Source: Mailhella sp.
GTDB taxonomy: Bacteria > Desulfobacterota > Desulfovibrionia > Desulfovibrionales > Desulfovibrionaceae
Assembly (NCBI GenBank): GCA_020024815.1
Contig: JAHHTE010000148.1
Location: 1 to 5,273 of the forward strand
Reading direction: 5' to 3'
Length of the DNA stretch: 5,273 nucleotides
Both the position numbers and the translations under genes were made by a program. The notes beneath the pieces are model-generated. The model was given only the letters and a program-made list of their open reading frames with translations, did not search any database and was not told where the DNA came from. Below are positions 1 through 4,531 of the stretch, piece by piece (the stretch's first letter is position 1; every line of letters starts with the position of its first letter).

Positions 1-53
1 TTGAAAGGGGGTTTTAGGGGGAGGACTTTTTATAAAAAGTCCTCCCCCTAAAA
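1..53 (-). terminator. Hairpin repeat element behind modC (copy A)
   Basis: A perfect inverted repeat has 20-bp arms at 12-31 and 34-53 and only 2 nt between them, so the real loop is a little larger. It begins 3 nt past the modC stop codon, where an operon terminator would sit. Read on the minus strand, the stem is followed by CCCCCTTTCAA and the window then ends, so any U-tract lies outside. There is no U-run directly after the stem on either strand, so it is not a textbook intrinsic terminator. The same design (ACTTTT / AAAAGT centre, C-rich right arm, then a second C-rich stretch ending in TCAA) occurs at 4284-4342 in the opposite orientation, again behind a gene. I infer a dispersed terminator-like repeat oriented with transcription. 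Confidence 0.6.
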
Positions 54-55
54 AA

Positions 56-793
56 TTATTTAATATTTTCTAAAAGATATTCTTTTAATGTTAATAAATC
101 AAAATTATTTTGTTTAAAATTTGTTATTTTTTTTGCTGTACCATGATTGAAAAGAATAAGGGTATCGGCAAAAAAAAGGACGTCTTCTGGGTCATGGGTA
201 ATGAGAATTGTAGGAATTTGTTGTACTGATAATTGATTTTTTAATTCTTCACGCATGGAAATTCGTAAAAGAGGGTCTAGTGCTGAAAAGGGTTCATCTA
301 AAAAAAGGAGTTTTGATTTAGCAATATAGGCTCTTGCAATGGCAACGCGTTGTTTTTGTCCACCTGATAATTCATAGGGATAGTTGTTTGCAAGATGAGC
401 GATTTGTAATTTTTCTAAAATTTGTAAACAATCTTGCTTTGTTTGTTTGGAGATAAAACGAGATAAAAACTTACTTTGTGAATACGCAACATTTTGTAAG
501 ACAGTTAAATGAGGAAATAGTGCGTAATCTTGAAAAACAAAACCTATTCCACGTTTTTGAATAGGAAGAAAAATATTATTTTTTGTATCTTCATAAATAA
601 TATCTTGAAATTTGATAAAAGCATTTTCTGCTTTGTAAAGTCCTGTAATACCTTGTAGGGTTAGGGTTTTTCCAGAACCTGATGAACCAAAAAAAACAGT
701 GATACCGTCTTGTTTTTCAATGGAAAAATCAACATCAAGATAAAATGTATTTTTATTTGAGGAAAAAGTTTTTTGAATTTTTACGTTAAGCAT
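56..793 (-). CDS. modC: Molybdate ABC transporter ATP-binding protein ModC (short form)
   Basis: This 245-residue ATPase powers molybdate import from the cytoplasmic face of the ModB permease. All the motifs of an ABC ATPase are present: Walker A GSSGSGKT (36-43), Q-loop VFQDYALFPHLTV with Q88, signature LSGGQ (142-146), Walker B LLFLDEP (162-168), D-loop SALD (170-173) and the switch histidine in LITHD (H200). The order and spacing, together with modA and modB directly upstream, support ModC rather than another importer ATPase. The protein ends soon after the nucleotide-binding domain. It lacks the C-terminal MOP/TOBE molybdate-sensing region that makes E. coli ModC about 350 residues long, so the direct feedback inhibition seen in long ModC proteins is not expected. 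The ATG overlaps the modB stop by 8 nt; an AGGA lies about 10 nt upstream inside modB, so translation is probably coupled. Last gene of the modABC operon. Confidence 0.93.
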   Translation of the reverse strand: MLNVKIQKTFSSNKNTFYLDVDFSIEKQDGITVFFGSSGSGKTLTLQGITGLYKAENAFIKFQDIIYEDTKNNIFLPIQKRGIGFVFQDYALFPHLTVLQNVAYSQSKFLSRFISKQTKQDCLQILEKLQIAHLANNYPYELSGGQKQRVAIARAYIAKSKLLFLDEPFSALDPLLRISMREELKNQLSVQQIPTILITHDPEDVLFFADTLILFNHGTAKKITNFKQNNFDLLTLKEYLLENIK

Positions 794-1454
794 ATTTTCT
801 TTTTCCTAATAATAATTCTGCTAAACACAATATAGTAATACAAATAAGAGAAGTAATGATTACAAGTAGTGTTGCTCTTGAATCATTTCCATTTTGAAAG
901 GCATCGTAAATAGCAAGAGCAAGAGTTTGGGTTTTGTAGGGAATATTTCCTGCAATCATAAGGGTTGCACCAAATTCTCCAAGTCCACGAGCAAAAGCTA
1001 AGATAATTCCTACCATAATGCCTTTCCATGCTAAGGGAAGGCTAATGGTAAAGAAAATTTTAATTTCGCAAGAGCCAAGAGTGCGTGCGGATTGTTCAAG
1101 CTTTGTATCTACTTGTGTAAAGGCAGTTCTTGCATATTTGTAAACAAGAGGAAAAATAACAACAGTACAGGCAATAGTAGCTCCTTGCCATGTAAACATA
1201 AGTTGTATACCTATTTCAAAAAGCCATGAACCAATTATTCCTTTTTTACCAAGTAATAGAATAATATAGTACCCTAAAACCGTTGGTGGGAGGACTAAAG
1301 GAAGAGTACAAAATGAATCTAATAATGTGGTAAAAATTCCATTTTTCCTTGCCATATATTTAGCAAAAAGGATACCAATGGTGCTTGCAATAAAAGTAGC
1401 AATAGAAGCTACTTTTATGGAAAGAAAAAGTGGAAAAAGAATATCTTGGTTCAT
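786..1454 (-). CDS. modB: Molybdate ABC transporter permease ModB
   Basis: This 222-residue inner-membrane permease has about five or six hydrophobic segments (roughly 5-30, 46-68, 83-108, 138-160, 195-216). Family hallmarks are LPLVLPPTVLGYYI (51-64), the EAA-type loop that contacts the ATPase (about 120-146, EQSARTLG followed by ISLPLA), and FARGLGEFGATLMIAGN (154-170) followed by KTQTLALAIY, typical of ModB. The length matches the family (about 220-230). It lies 11 nt after modA and overlaps modC by 8 nt, so the three genes form one operon. No clear Shine-Dalgarno precedes the ATG (the upstream bases are TTTTAAATACC), which suggests dependence on termination of modA translation. The chosen start leaves a normal N-terminus with a hydrophobic first helix. 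The motifs do not separate molybdate from tungstate; ModA next door favours molybdate. Confidence 0.93.
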   Translation of the reverse strand: MNQDILFPLFLSIKVASIATFIASTIGILFAKYMARKNGIFTTLLDSFCTLPLVLPPTVLGYYIILLLGKKGIIGSWLFEIGIQLMFTWQGATIACTVVIFPLVYKYARTAFTQVDTKLEQSARTLGSCEIKIFFTISLPLAWKGIMVGIILAFARGLGEFGATLMIAGNIPYKTQTLALAIYDAFQNGNDSRATLLVIITSLICITILCLAELLLGKRKYA

Positions 1455-1465
1455 GGTATTTAAAA

Positions 1466-2215
1466 TTATGGTCTTTGGAAACCGTATTTAGCTAAAATTG
1501 CTTGACCTTTATCAGAAAGAACAAAATCAATAAATTTTTGTGCTAATTCTTTATTTTGGGTATTTTTAGTAATAGCAATAGGATAGATGATTTTATCAGA
1601 GCTATCAGCATTAGCAACGATATTGAGTTTATCTTGAGCAACAAAAGCGTCTGTTTTGTATACAAAACCAGCGTCAACTTCGTCTTTAGAAACATATTCT
1701 AAAACTTGACGTACATGTTCACCAAAAATTAATTTTGATTCAAGTTTAGACCAAAGATTTTTTTCTTCAAGATATGTTTTTGCGTATCTACCAGCAGGAA
1801 CAGTTGCAACAGCACCAATAGCAATTTTGTTTGCTTTTTCTAAATCAGCAAGGGATTTAACTGTATTATTTGATTTTGGGGTAATAAGAACAAGAGCATT
1901 TTCTACAAAATTTTTGCGAGATTCTGGAGTAATTAAAGAACCAGCTTGTGCTTTATCCATAGTTTCTTGGTCAGCAGAAGCAAAAATATCAACTGGAGCA
2001 CCTTGTTCCATTTGTTTGAGAAGATTATTAGATGCTGCAAAATTGGTGTATATGGTAACACCTTTATTTTCTTTTAGAAATTCGTCTTTAAGTTCTGTAA
2101 ACGCATTATTGAGGCTTGCAGCAGCAGAAATAGTTAATTCATTTGCTTGTGCCACAACAGGGCTTGCAAGAGCCATTAAACCAAGAAGGAATTTTGATAA
2201 AAAAATTCTTTTCAT
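1466..2215 (-). CDS. modA: Periplasmic molybdate-binding protein ModA
   Basis: This 249-residue precursor captures molybdate in the periplasm and delivers it to ModB. It has a signal peptide: basic MKR, a hydrophobic core (about 5-22) and a likely signal peptidase I site AQA|N after residue 24. No lipobox cysteine is present. The oxyanion-binding residues known from E. coli ModA appear at matching spacing: S34 (AAASL), S62 (FAASN), A141 (VPAG), V168 (EHVRQ) and Y186 (FVYKTDA). The E. coli spacing of 27 and 18 between the last three is kept exactly. The length is normal. The start is supported by AGGAG at 2225-2229, 9 nt from the ATG, and by the signal peptide. First gene of modABC; its leader contains a candidate structured RNA and a good upstream promoter. 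Proteins of this family can also bind tungstate. Confidence 0.95.
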   Translation of the reverse strand: MKRIFLSKFLLGLMALASPVVAQANELTISAAASLNNAFTELKDEFLKENKGVTIYTNFAASNNLLKQMEQGAPVDIFASADQETMDKAQAGSLITPESRKNFVENALVLITPKSNNTVKSLADLEKANKIAIGAVATVPAGRYAKTYLEEKNLWSKLESKLIFGEHVRQVLEYVSKDEVDAGFVYKTDAFVAQDKLNIVANADSSDKIIYPIAITKNTQNKELAQKFIDFVLSDKGQAILAKYGFQRP

Positions 2216-2224
2216 ACCTTTTTT

Positions 2225-2229
2225 CTCCT
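2225..2229 (-). promoter_or_regulatory. modA ribosome-binding site
   Basis: AGGAG on the minus strand, 9 nt upstream of the modA ATG. It is the strongest Shine-Dalgarno of the operon. The purine run between it and the ATG, AAAAGGUA at 2222-2215, is perfectly complementary over 8 nt to the leader segment UACCUUUU at 2273-2266. That pairing would occlude the initiation region. Confidence 0.75.
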
Positions 2230-2252
2230 AAAAATAAAGATCTCAAAAATTA

Positions 2253-2339
2253 TCCCATGATATAGAAAAGGTACGAAAATAGTAAGTTTTCTTTCCTCAT
2301 CTTCATTTTATAAATTATTGCAATGAAGATATCATGGGA
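2253..2339 (-). ncRNA. Candidate structured leader (three-way junction) of modABC mRNA
   Basis: Read as minus-strand RNA, three helices nest without conflict. P1 is UCCCAUGAUAU (2339-2329) with AUAUCAUGGGA (2263-2253), 11 perfect pairs. A hairpin CUUCAUU (2328-2322) / AAUGAAG (2307-2301) follows with no linker. A second hairpin AGAAAA (2292-2287) / UUUUCU (2269-2264) abuts the 3' strand of P1 with no linker. The only junction strand is 8 nt (2300-2293). P1 is followed 3 nt later by a run of five U. The element would start about 10 nt after the predicted transcription start and end about 23 nt before the Shine-Dalgarno, a position typical of cis-regulatory leaders. I do not recognise it as the Moco RNA family. 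The P1 symmetry could also reflect a protein-binding site on DNA. Confidence 0.4.
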
Positions 2340-2363
2340 GGCATAATCGTTTCCAATTATACC
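2340..2363. promoter_or_regulatory. Inverted repeat (operator candidate) over the modA -10
   Basis: GGCATAAT (2340-2347) and ATTATACC (2356-2363) match as inverted repeats at 7 of 8 positions, separated by 8 nt. The right arm covers the predicted -10 hexamer and the left arm covers sequence just past the start site, so a bound dimer would block transcription. It does not fit the E. coli ModE consensus well. The CATAA/TTAT core loosely resembles Xer recombinase half-sites. This is notable because TunR regulators of sulfate reducers use a XerC/D-like DNA-binding domain at a roughly 30-bp motif. I cannot match the published motif from memory. Confidence 0.4.
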
Positions 2364-2384
2364 CTTTGATTTCTCGTCGGTCTA
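2356..2384 (-). promoter_or_regulatory. Probable promoter of modABC
   Basis: On the minus strand the -35 candidate is TAGACC (2384-2379; 4 of 6 to TTGACA). It is followed by a 17-nt spacer and a perfect -10 TATAAT (2361-2356). The predicted start is near 2350-2347, giving a leader of about 130 nt before modA. This is the best sigma-70 type promoter I could find in the region. Its weak -35 would suit activation or strong control. Confidence 0.55.
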
Positions 2385-2393
2385 AAAAGCCTA

Positions 2394-2404
2394 GTAAAAT
2401 TTAC
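2394..2404. promoter_or_regulatory. Palindrome between the two divergent promoters
   Basis: GTAAA-A-TTTAC is a perfect 5-bp-arm palindrome around one central base. It sits between the modABC -35 (ends 2384) and the candidate -35 of the fusion gene (starts 2411). CTA (2391-2393) and TAG (2407-2409) extend the symmetry imperfectly. The same GTAAA and TTTAC half-sites recur in the inverted repeat at 2454-2505. The site is short and AT-rich, so chance is a real possibility. Confidence 0.25.
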
Positions 2405-2410
2405 CGTAGC

Positions 2411-2439
2411 TTAATAAACTTGAAAACTGCAATTACTAT
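2411..2439 (+). promoter_or_regulatory. Weak promoter candidate for the fusion gene
   Basis: TTAATA (2411-2416; 4 of 6 to TTGACA), a 17-nt spacer and TACTAT (2434-2439; 4 of 6 to TATAAT), with TATATT overlapping at 2437-2442 as an alternative -10. Transcription from here would give a leader of about 120 nt containing the inverted repeat at 2454-2505. In such AT-rich sequence many similar matches are expected. Confidence 0.25.
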
Positions 2440-2453
2440 ATTCAAAAGAAAAA

Positions 2454-2505
2454 TTTTGTAAAGACAAAAAAGTAATGAAGAAATAATTTTTGCTACTTTA
2501 CAAAA
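2454..2505. repeat. Long inverted repeat upstream of the fusion gene
   Basis: TTTTGTAAAG (2454-2463) and CTTTACAAAA (2496-2505) are perfect 10-bp inverted arms. Inside them, CAAAAA (2465-2470) pairs with TTTTTG (2487-2492), giving a 16-bp interrupted stem with a 16-nt loop. As plus-strand RNA this would lie in the fusion gene's leader with no U-tract after it. As minus-strand RNA it is followed by AATTTTTCTTTT and looks terminator-like. CTACTT (2493-2498) can instead pair with AAGTAG (2520-2525), which can also pair with CTACTT (2545-2550), so alternative folds exist. Function unknown. Confidence 0.4.
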
Positions 2506-2558
2506 ATAAAAAAAAGTGCAAGTAGTTTAAGAGAAATTACAATCCTACTTTTAACGAT

Positions 2559-2562
2559 GGAG
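2559..2562 (+). promoter_or_regulatory. Ribosome-binding site of the fusion gene
   Basis: GGAG lies 5 nt upstream of the ATG at 2568. It supports this start, as does the FmdE-like sequence that begins within the first 20 residues. Confidence 0.7.
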
Positions 2563-2567
2563 AAAAT

Positions 2568-4262
2568 ATGTTATTAGGTCCTTATACACATGAAGAATTT
2601 ATGGATGTGGCAACAAAATTTCATGGTTATCCAGCTCCTGGTATTATAATTGGTGCATATATGGTTGAGCATGCAAGAAAATTTGTGCAACCTATGCTCG
2701 AAGATCATGGTTTATTTAATGCTATTAGTGAAACAGGACAATGTTTACCTGATGCTATTCAGATTTTAACTCCTTGCACTGTTGGAAATGGTTGGCTTAC
2801 CATTTGTGATAATGGTCGCTATGCAATGAGTTTATTCAATAAATATAATGGGAAAGGTGTAAGAGTATATATTGATTATGATAAATTAGAAGCTTTTCCA
2901 ACAATAAAAGAATGGCTTATGAAATTAAAGCCAAAAAGAGAGCAAGACACAAGTAAATTGCAAGCAGAAATAAAAGAAGCAAAAACAGCAATTTTAGGAG
3001 TACAGGAAATAGAAGCATTACCTAACTATTATGGTAAGCATAGTAAAGGTGCTGTTTCTCGTTGTGCTATGTGTCATGAGCCAATTCCTGCTCGTGAAGG
3101 AATTATTTGTAAAGCCTGTCGTGGGGAATCTCCTTATACAAGTGTAGAAACACCAAAATTGAAATTAAAAGCTGTACCTCTTGAAGATGCATTAGGAAAA
3201 ACAACATTACACGATATGACGCGTATTGTTCCAAAAGAATTTAAAGGGGTTCAAGTATCAGCAGGTCATGTTTTAACAGCAGGGGATATGTGTGATTTAC
3301 AACGTATGGGTAAGAATAGCATTTATGTTGTAGATGAAGAAAATGCTGAACAAAATCAAAAACTTTACGATAGTAATGGTATTATTCAAGATATGAATAC
3401 CCCTAATTTTGTACATGAAAATGAATGTGCAAAAGTTTTAGGTGAGCTTTTAGGTGGGGATAATGTTGGAAAGTCAGAAAAAATTAAAGAAGGAAAAATT
3501 TCTTTTATAGCACAAGAAGATGGTTTGTTGTGGCTTGATGAAGATAGATTGCGTGAATTTAATTTACATGGTGATGTAATTGCTGTAACAAGAAAGCAAG
3601 GAACACAAGTAAAAAAAGGGGAAATAATTGCGTCTGCAAGAGCAATTCCTCTTTATCTTTCTAAGCAAGAATGGTTAAGAGCAAAGAATGTTTTGCATTT
3701 TGGAAGTCTTTTTTCTGTAATGCCTATGCGTAAAGCAAAAGTTGGTATTTTAATTACAGGAACAGAAGTTTTTAAAGGTTTGATTGAAGATAAATTTGAG
3801 CCAATTATTACTAAAAAAGTTGAAAAATATGGCTGTACAGTTATAGCAACAAAATTTGCTCCTGATGAAAAAGAAGCAATTTATAATGCAGTACAAGAAT
3901 TACGTCAAAATGGTGTTGATTTAATTATTACAACCGCAGGACTTTCTGTTGATCCAGATGATGTAACAAGAAAAGCCCTTGAAGAAGCAGGATTGTGTGA
4001 TAGTATTTATGGTATTCCTGTACTTCCCGGTGGTATGAGTCTTGTAGGAAAATTTGCAGAAAATGAAACTTTTTCAGCTTGTTCTGTTATTGGTGTTCCT
4101 GCTTGTGCTTTATATCATGCAATTACTGCTTTTGATTTAATTTTACCTTTTGTTTTAGCAAATGCACCACTTAATCGTGAGTTTTTTGCTAAGCGTGCAA
4201 ATGGTGGATTATGCGAAAATTGTAAAGTTTGCACATATCCTCATTGCAGATTTGCTTTATAG
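2568..4262 (+). CDS. FmdE-domain / zinc-ribbon / molybdopterin-binding fusion protein
   Basis: A 564-residue cytoplasmic protein with no signal peptide or membrane segment. Residues about 8-110 resemble FmdE: FHGYPAPG (18-25), then CLPDAIQILTPCTVGNG (59-75) and NGKGVRVYID (94-103). A zinc ribbon follows, with CAMC (166-169) and CKAC (181-184). Residues about 200-385 look like the linker and beta-rich domains that precede the MPT domain in MoeA-like proteins. Residues about 388-530 form a MoCF domain: VGILITGTEVFKG (392-404), DLIITTAGLSVDPDDVT (451-467), GIPVLPGGMSLVG (482-494), VIGVPACALYHAITAFD (507-523). The tail carries CxxCxxCxxxxC (549-560). The GLSVDPDDVT stretch is closer to the MogA/MoaB/CinA type (GTGxxxxDVT) than to MoeA. 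A role in molybdopterin binding, metal insertion or cofactor delivery is inferred from domains and neighbours. FmdE proteins usually show FHGHxCPG, so the His and Cys are replaced here (Y21, A23). Some Desulfovibrio homologues are, from memory, labelled trehalose-binding protein, which I would not trust. Confidence 0.85.
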   Translation: MLLGPYTHEEFMDVATKFHGYPAPGIIIGAYMVEHARKFVQPMLEDHGLFNAISETGQCLPDAIQILTPCTVGNGWLTICDNGRYAMSLFNKYNGKGVRVYIDYDKLEAFPTIKEWLMKLKPKREQDTSKLQAEIKEAKTAILGVQEIEALPNYYGKHSKGAVSRCAMCHEPIPAREGIICKACRGESPYTSVETPKLKLKAVPLEDALGKTTLHDMTRIVPKEFKGVQVSAGHVLTAGDMCDLQRMGKNSIYVVDEENAEQNQKLYDSNGIIQDMNTPNFVHENECAKVLGELLGGDNVGKSEKIKEGKISFIAQEDGLLWLDEDRLREFNLHGDVIAVTRKQGTQVKKGEIIASARAIPLYLSKQEWLRAKNVLHFGSLFSVMPMRKAKVGILITGTEVFKGLIEDKFEPIITKKVEKYGCTVIATKFAPDEKEAIYNAVQELRQNGVDLIITTAGLSVDPDDVTRKALEEAGLCDSIYGIPVLPGGMSLVGKFAENETFSACSVIGVPACALYHAITAFDLILPFVLANAPLNREFFAKRANGGLCENCKVCTYPHCRFAL

Positions 4263-4283
4263 TTTTTTTATTGAGAATGTTTC

Positions 4284-4342
4284 TTGAGAGGGAGAACTTT
4301 TGAAAAAGTTCCCCCTCTCAAACTCTCCCCTCAAAACTTTTT
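4284..4342 (+). terminator. Hairpin repeat element behind the fusion gene (copy B)
   Basis: TTGAGAGGGAGAACTTTT (4284-4301) pairs with the segment 4304-4321, with one mismatch (A4293 with C4312; this would be a U-G wobble on the minus strand). It is followed by a second C-rich stretch CTCTCCCCTCAAAA and then CTTTTT (4337-4342), which may be the release tract. It begins 21 nt past the stop codon of the fusion gene. The design matches copy A at the window start, in the orientation of its own gene. The layout resembles elements I recall at Desulfovibrio gene ends. Confidence 0.6.
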
Positions 4343-4359
4343 AATTTAAAAGTTCTTTT
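4335..4359 (+). terminator. Second weak terminator-like hairpin
   Basis: AACTTTT (4335-4341) and AAAAGTT (4348-4354) form a 7-bp stem with a 6-nt loop, followed by CTTTT (4355-4359). It directly follows, and overlaps the end of, copy B. The stem is very AT-rich and would be weak alone. Confidence 0.3.
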
Positions 4360-4430
4360 GAATACACAAAAAAAACTTTTAGTTTTGGGAGTAAATATTT
4401 TTTAGTAATAAGTTAATATAGTAAAATTTA

Positions 4431-4461
4431 TTGATATTTATTTCAAGAAATTCATTATAGT
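4431..4461 (+). promoter_or_regulatory. Possible promoter of mobA
   Basis: TTGATA (4431-4436; 5 of 6 to TTGACA) and TATAGT (4456-4461; 5 of 6 to TATAAT), spaced 19 nt, slightly long. TATAGTAAA also occurs at 4417-4425, so it is a 9-bp direct repeat 39 bp apart. The position, behind a terminator-like element and about 60 nt before mobA, is sensible. Confidence 0.35.
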
Positions 4462-4507
4462 AAAGGAAATTGTGGAAAAAGATAATATAACCTCAAAAGA
4501 AAAAAAT

Positions 4508-4531
4508 ATGATAGATAAAAAATATGAATAA
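4508..4531 (+). other. Seven-codon upstream ORF overlapping the mobA start
   Basis: ATG at 4508 opens a frame coding MIDKKYE with a stop at 4529-4531, just after the mobA ATG at 4524 in another frame. Translation of it could terminate across the mobA start and couple or interfere with initiation. Neither ATG has a clear Shine-Dalgarno. In such AT-rich sequence a chance ATG is likely. Confidence 0.2.

Larger units (their letters stand above)
2216..2567. other. Divergent regulatory region between modABC and the fusion gene
   Basis: This 352-bp stretch has no credible gene. It separates two divergent molybdenum-related transcription units. From left to right it holds the modA ribosome-binding site, a candidate leader structure (2253-2339), an inverted repeat over the modA -10 (2340-2363), the modA promoter (2356-2384), a palindrome GTAAAATTTAC (2394-2404), a weak plus-strand promoter candidate (2411-2439), a long inverted repeat (2454-2505) and the fusion-gene ribosome-binding site. 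The density of symmetrical elements suggests regulation of both units, probably by molybdate or tungstate supply. This is inference; no regulator gene is in the window. Confidence 0.6.

Noticed and set aside
1..53. Standard intrinsic terminator with U-tract
   Set aside because: The stem is excellent, but no T-run follows it on either strand within the window, so it is reported as a terminator-like repeat.
1827..2231. 134-codon open frame on the plus strand opposite modA
   Set aside because: It is antisense to a clear modA whose signal peptide and ligand residues are intact. Its translation resembles no family and it is best explained as the shadow of modA.
2216..2350. Moco RNA riboswitch upstream of modA
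   Set aside because: GCCUCCC occurs near the 5' end of the leader and recalls part of the E. coli moaA leader, but the surrounding helices and their order do not match the Moco RNA as I remember it. I describe it only as an unassigned structure.
2340..2363. Canonical E. coli-type ModE box
   Set aside because: The repeat lacks the expected CGnTATATA / TATATAnCG type arms and spacing, so I call it only an operator candidate.
2568..4262. Naming the fusion gene moeA or calling it a trehalose-binding protein
   Set aside because: The MoCF motif is not the classic MoeA type and the N-terminal FmdE domain is absent from MoeA. Nothing in the sequence indicates sugar binding.
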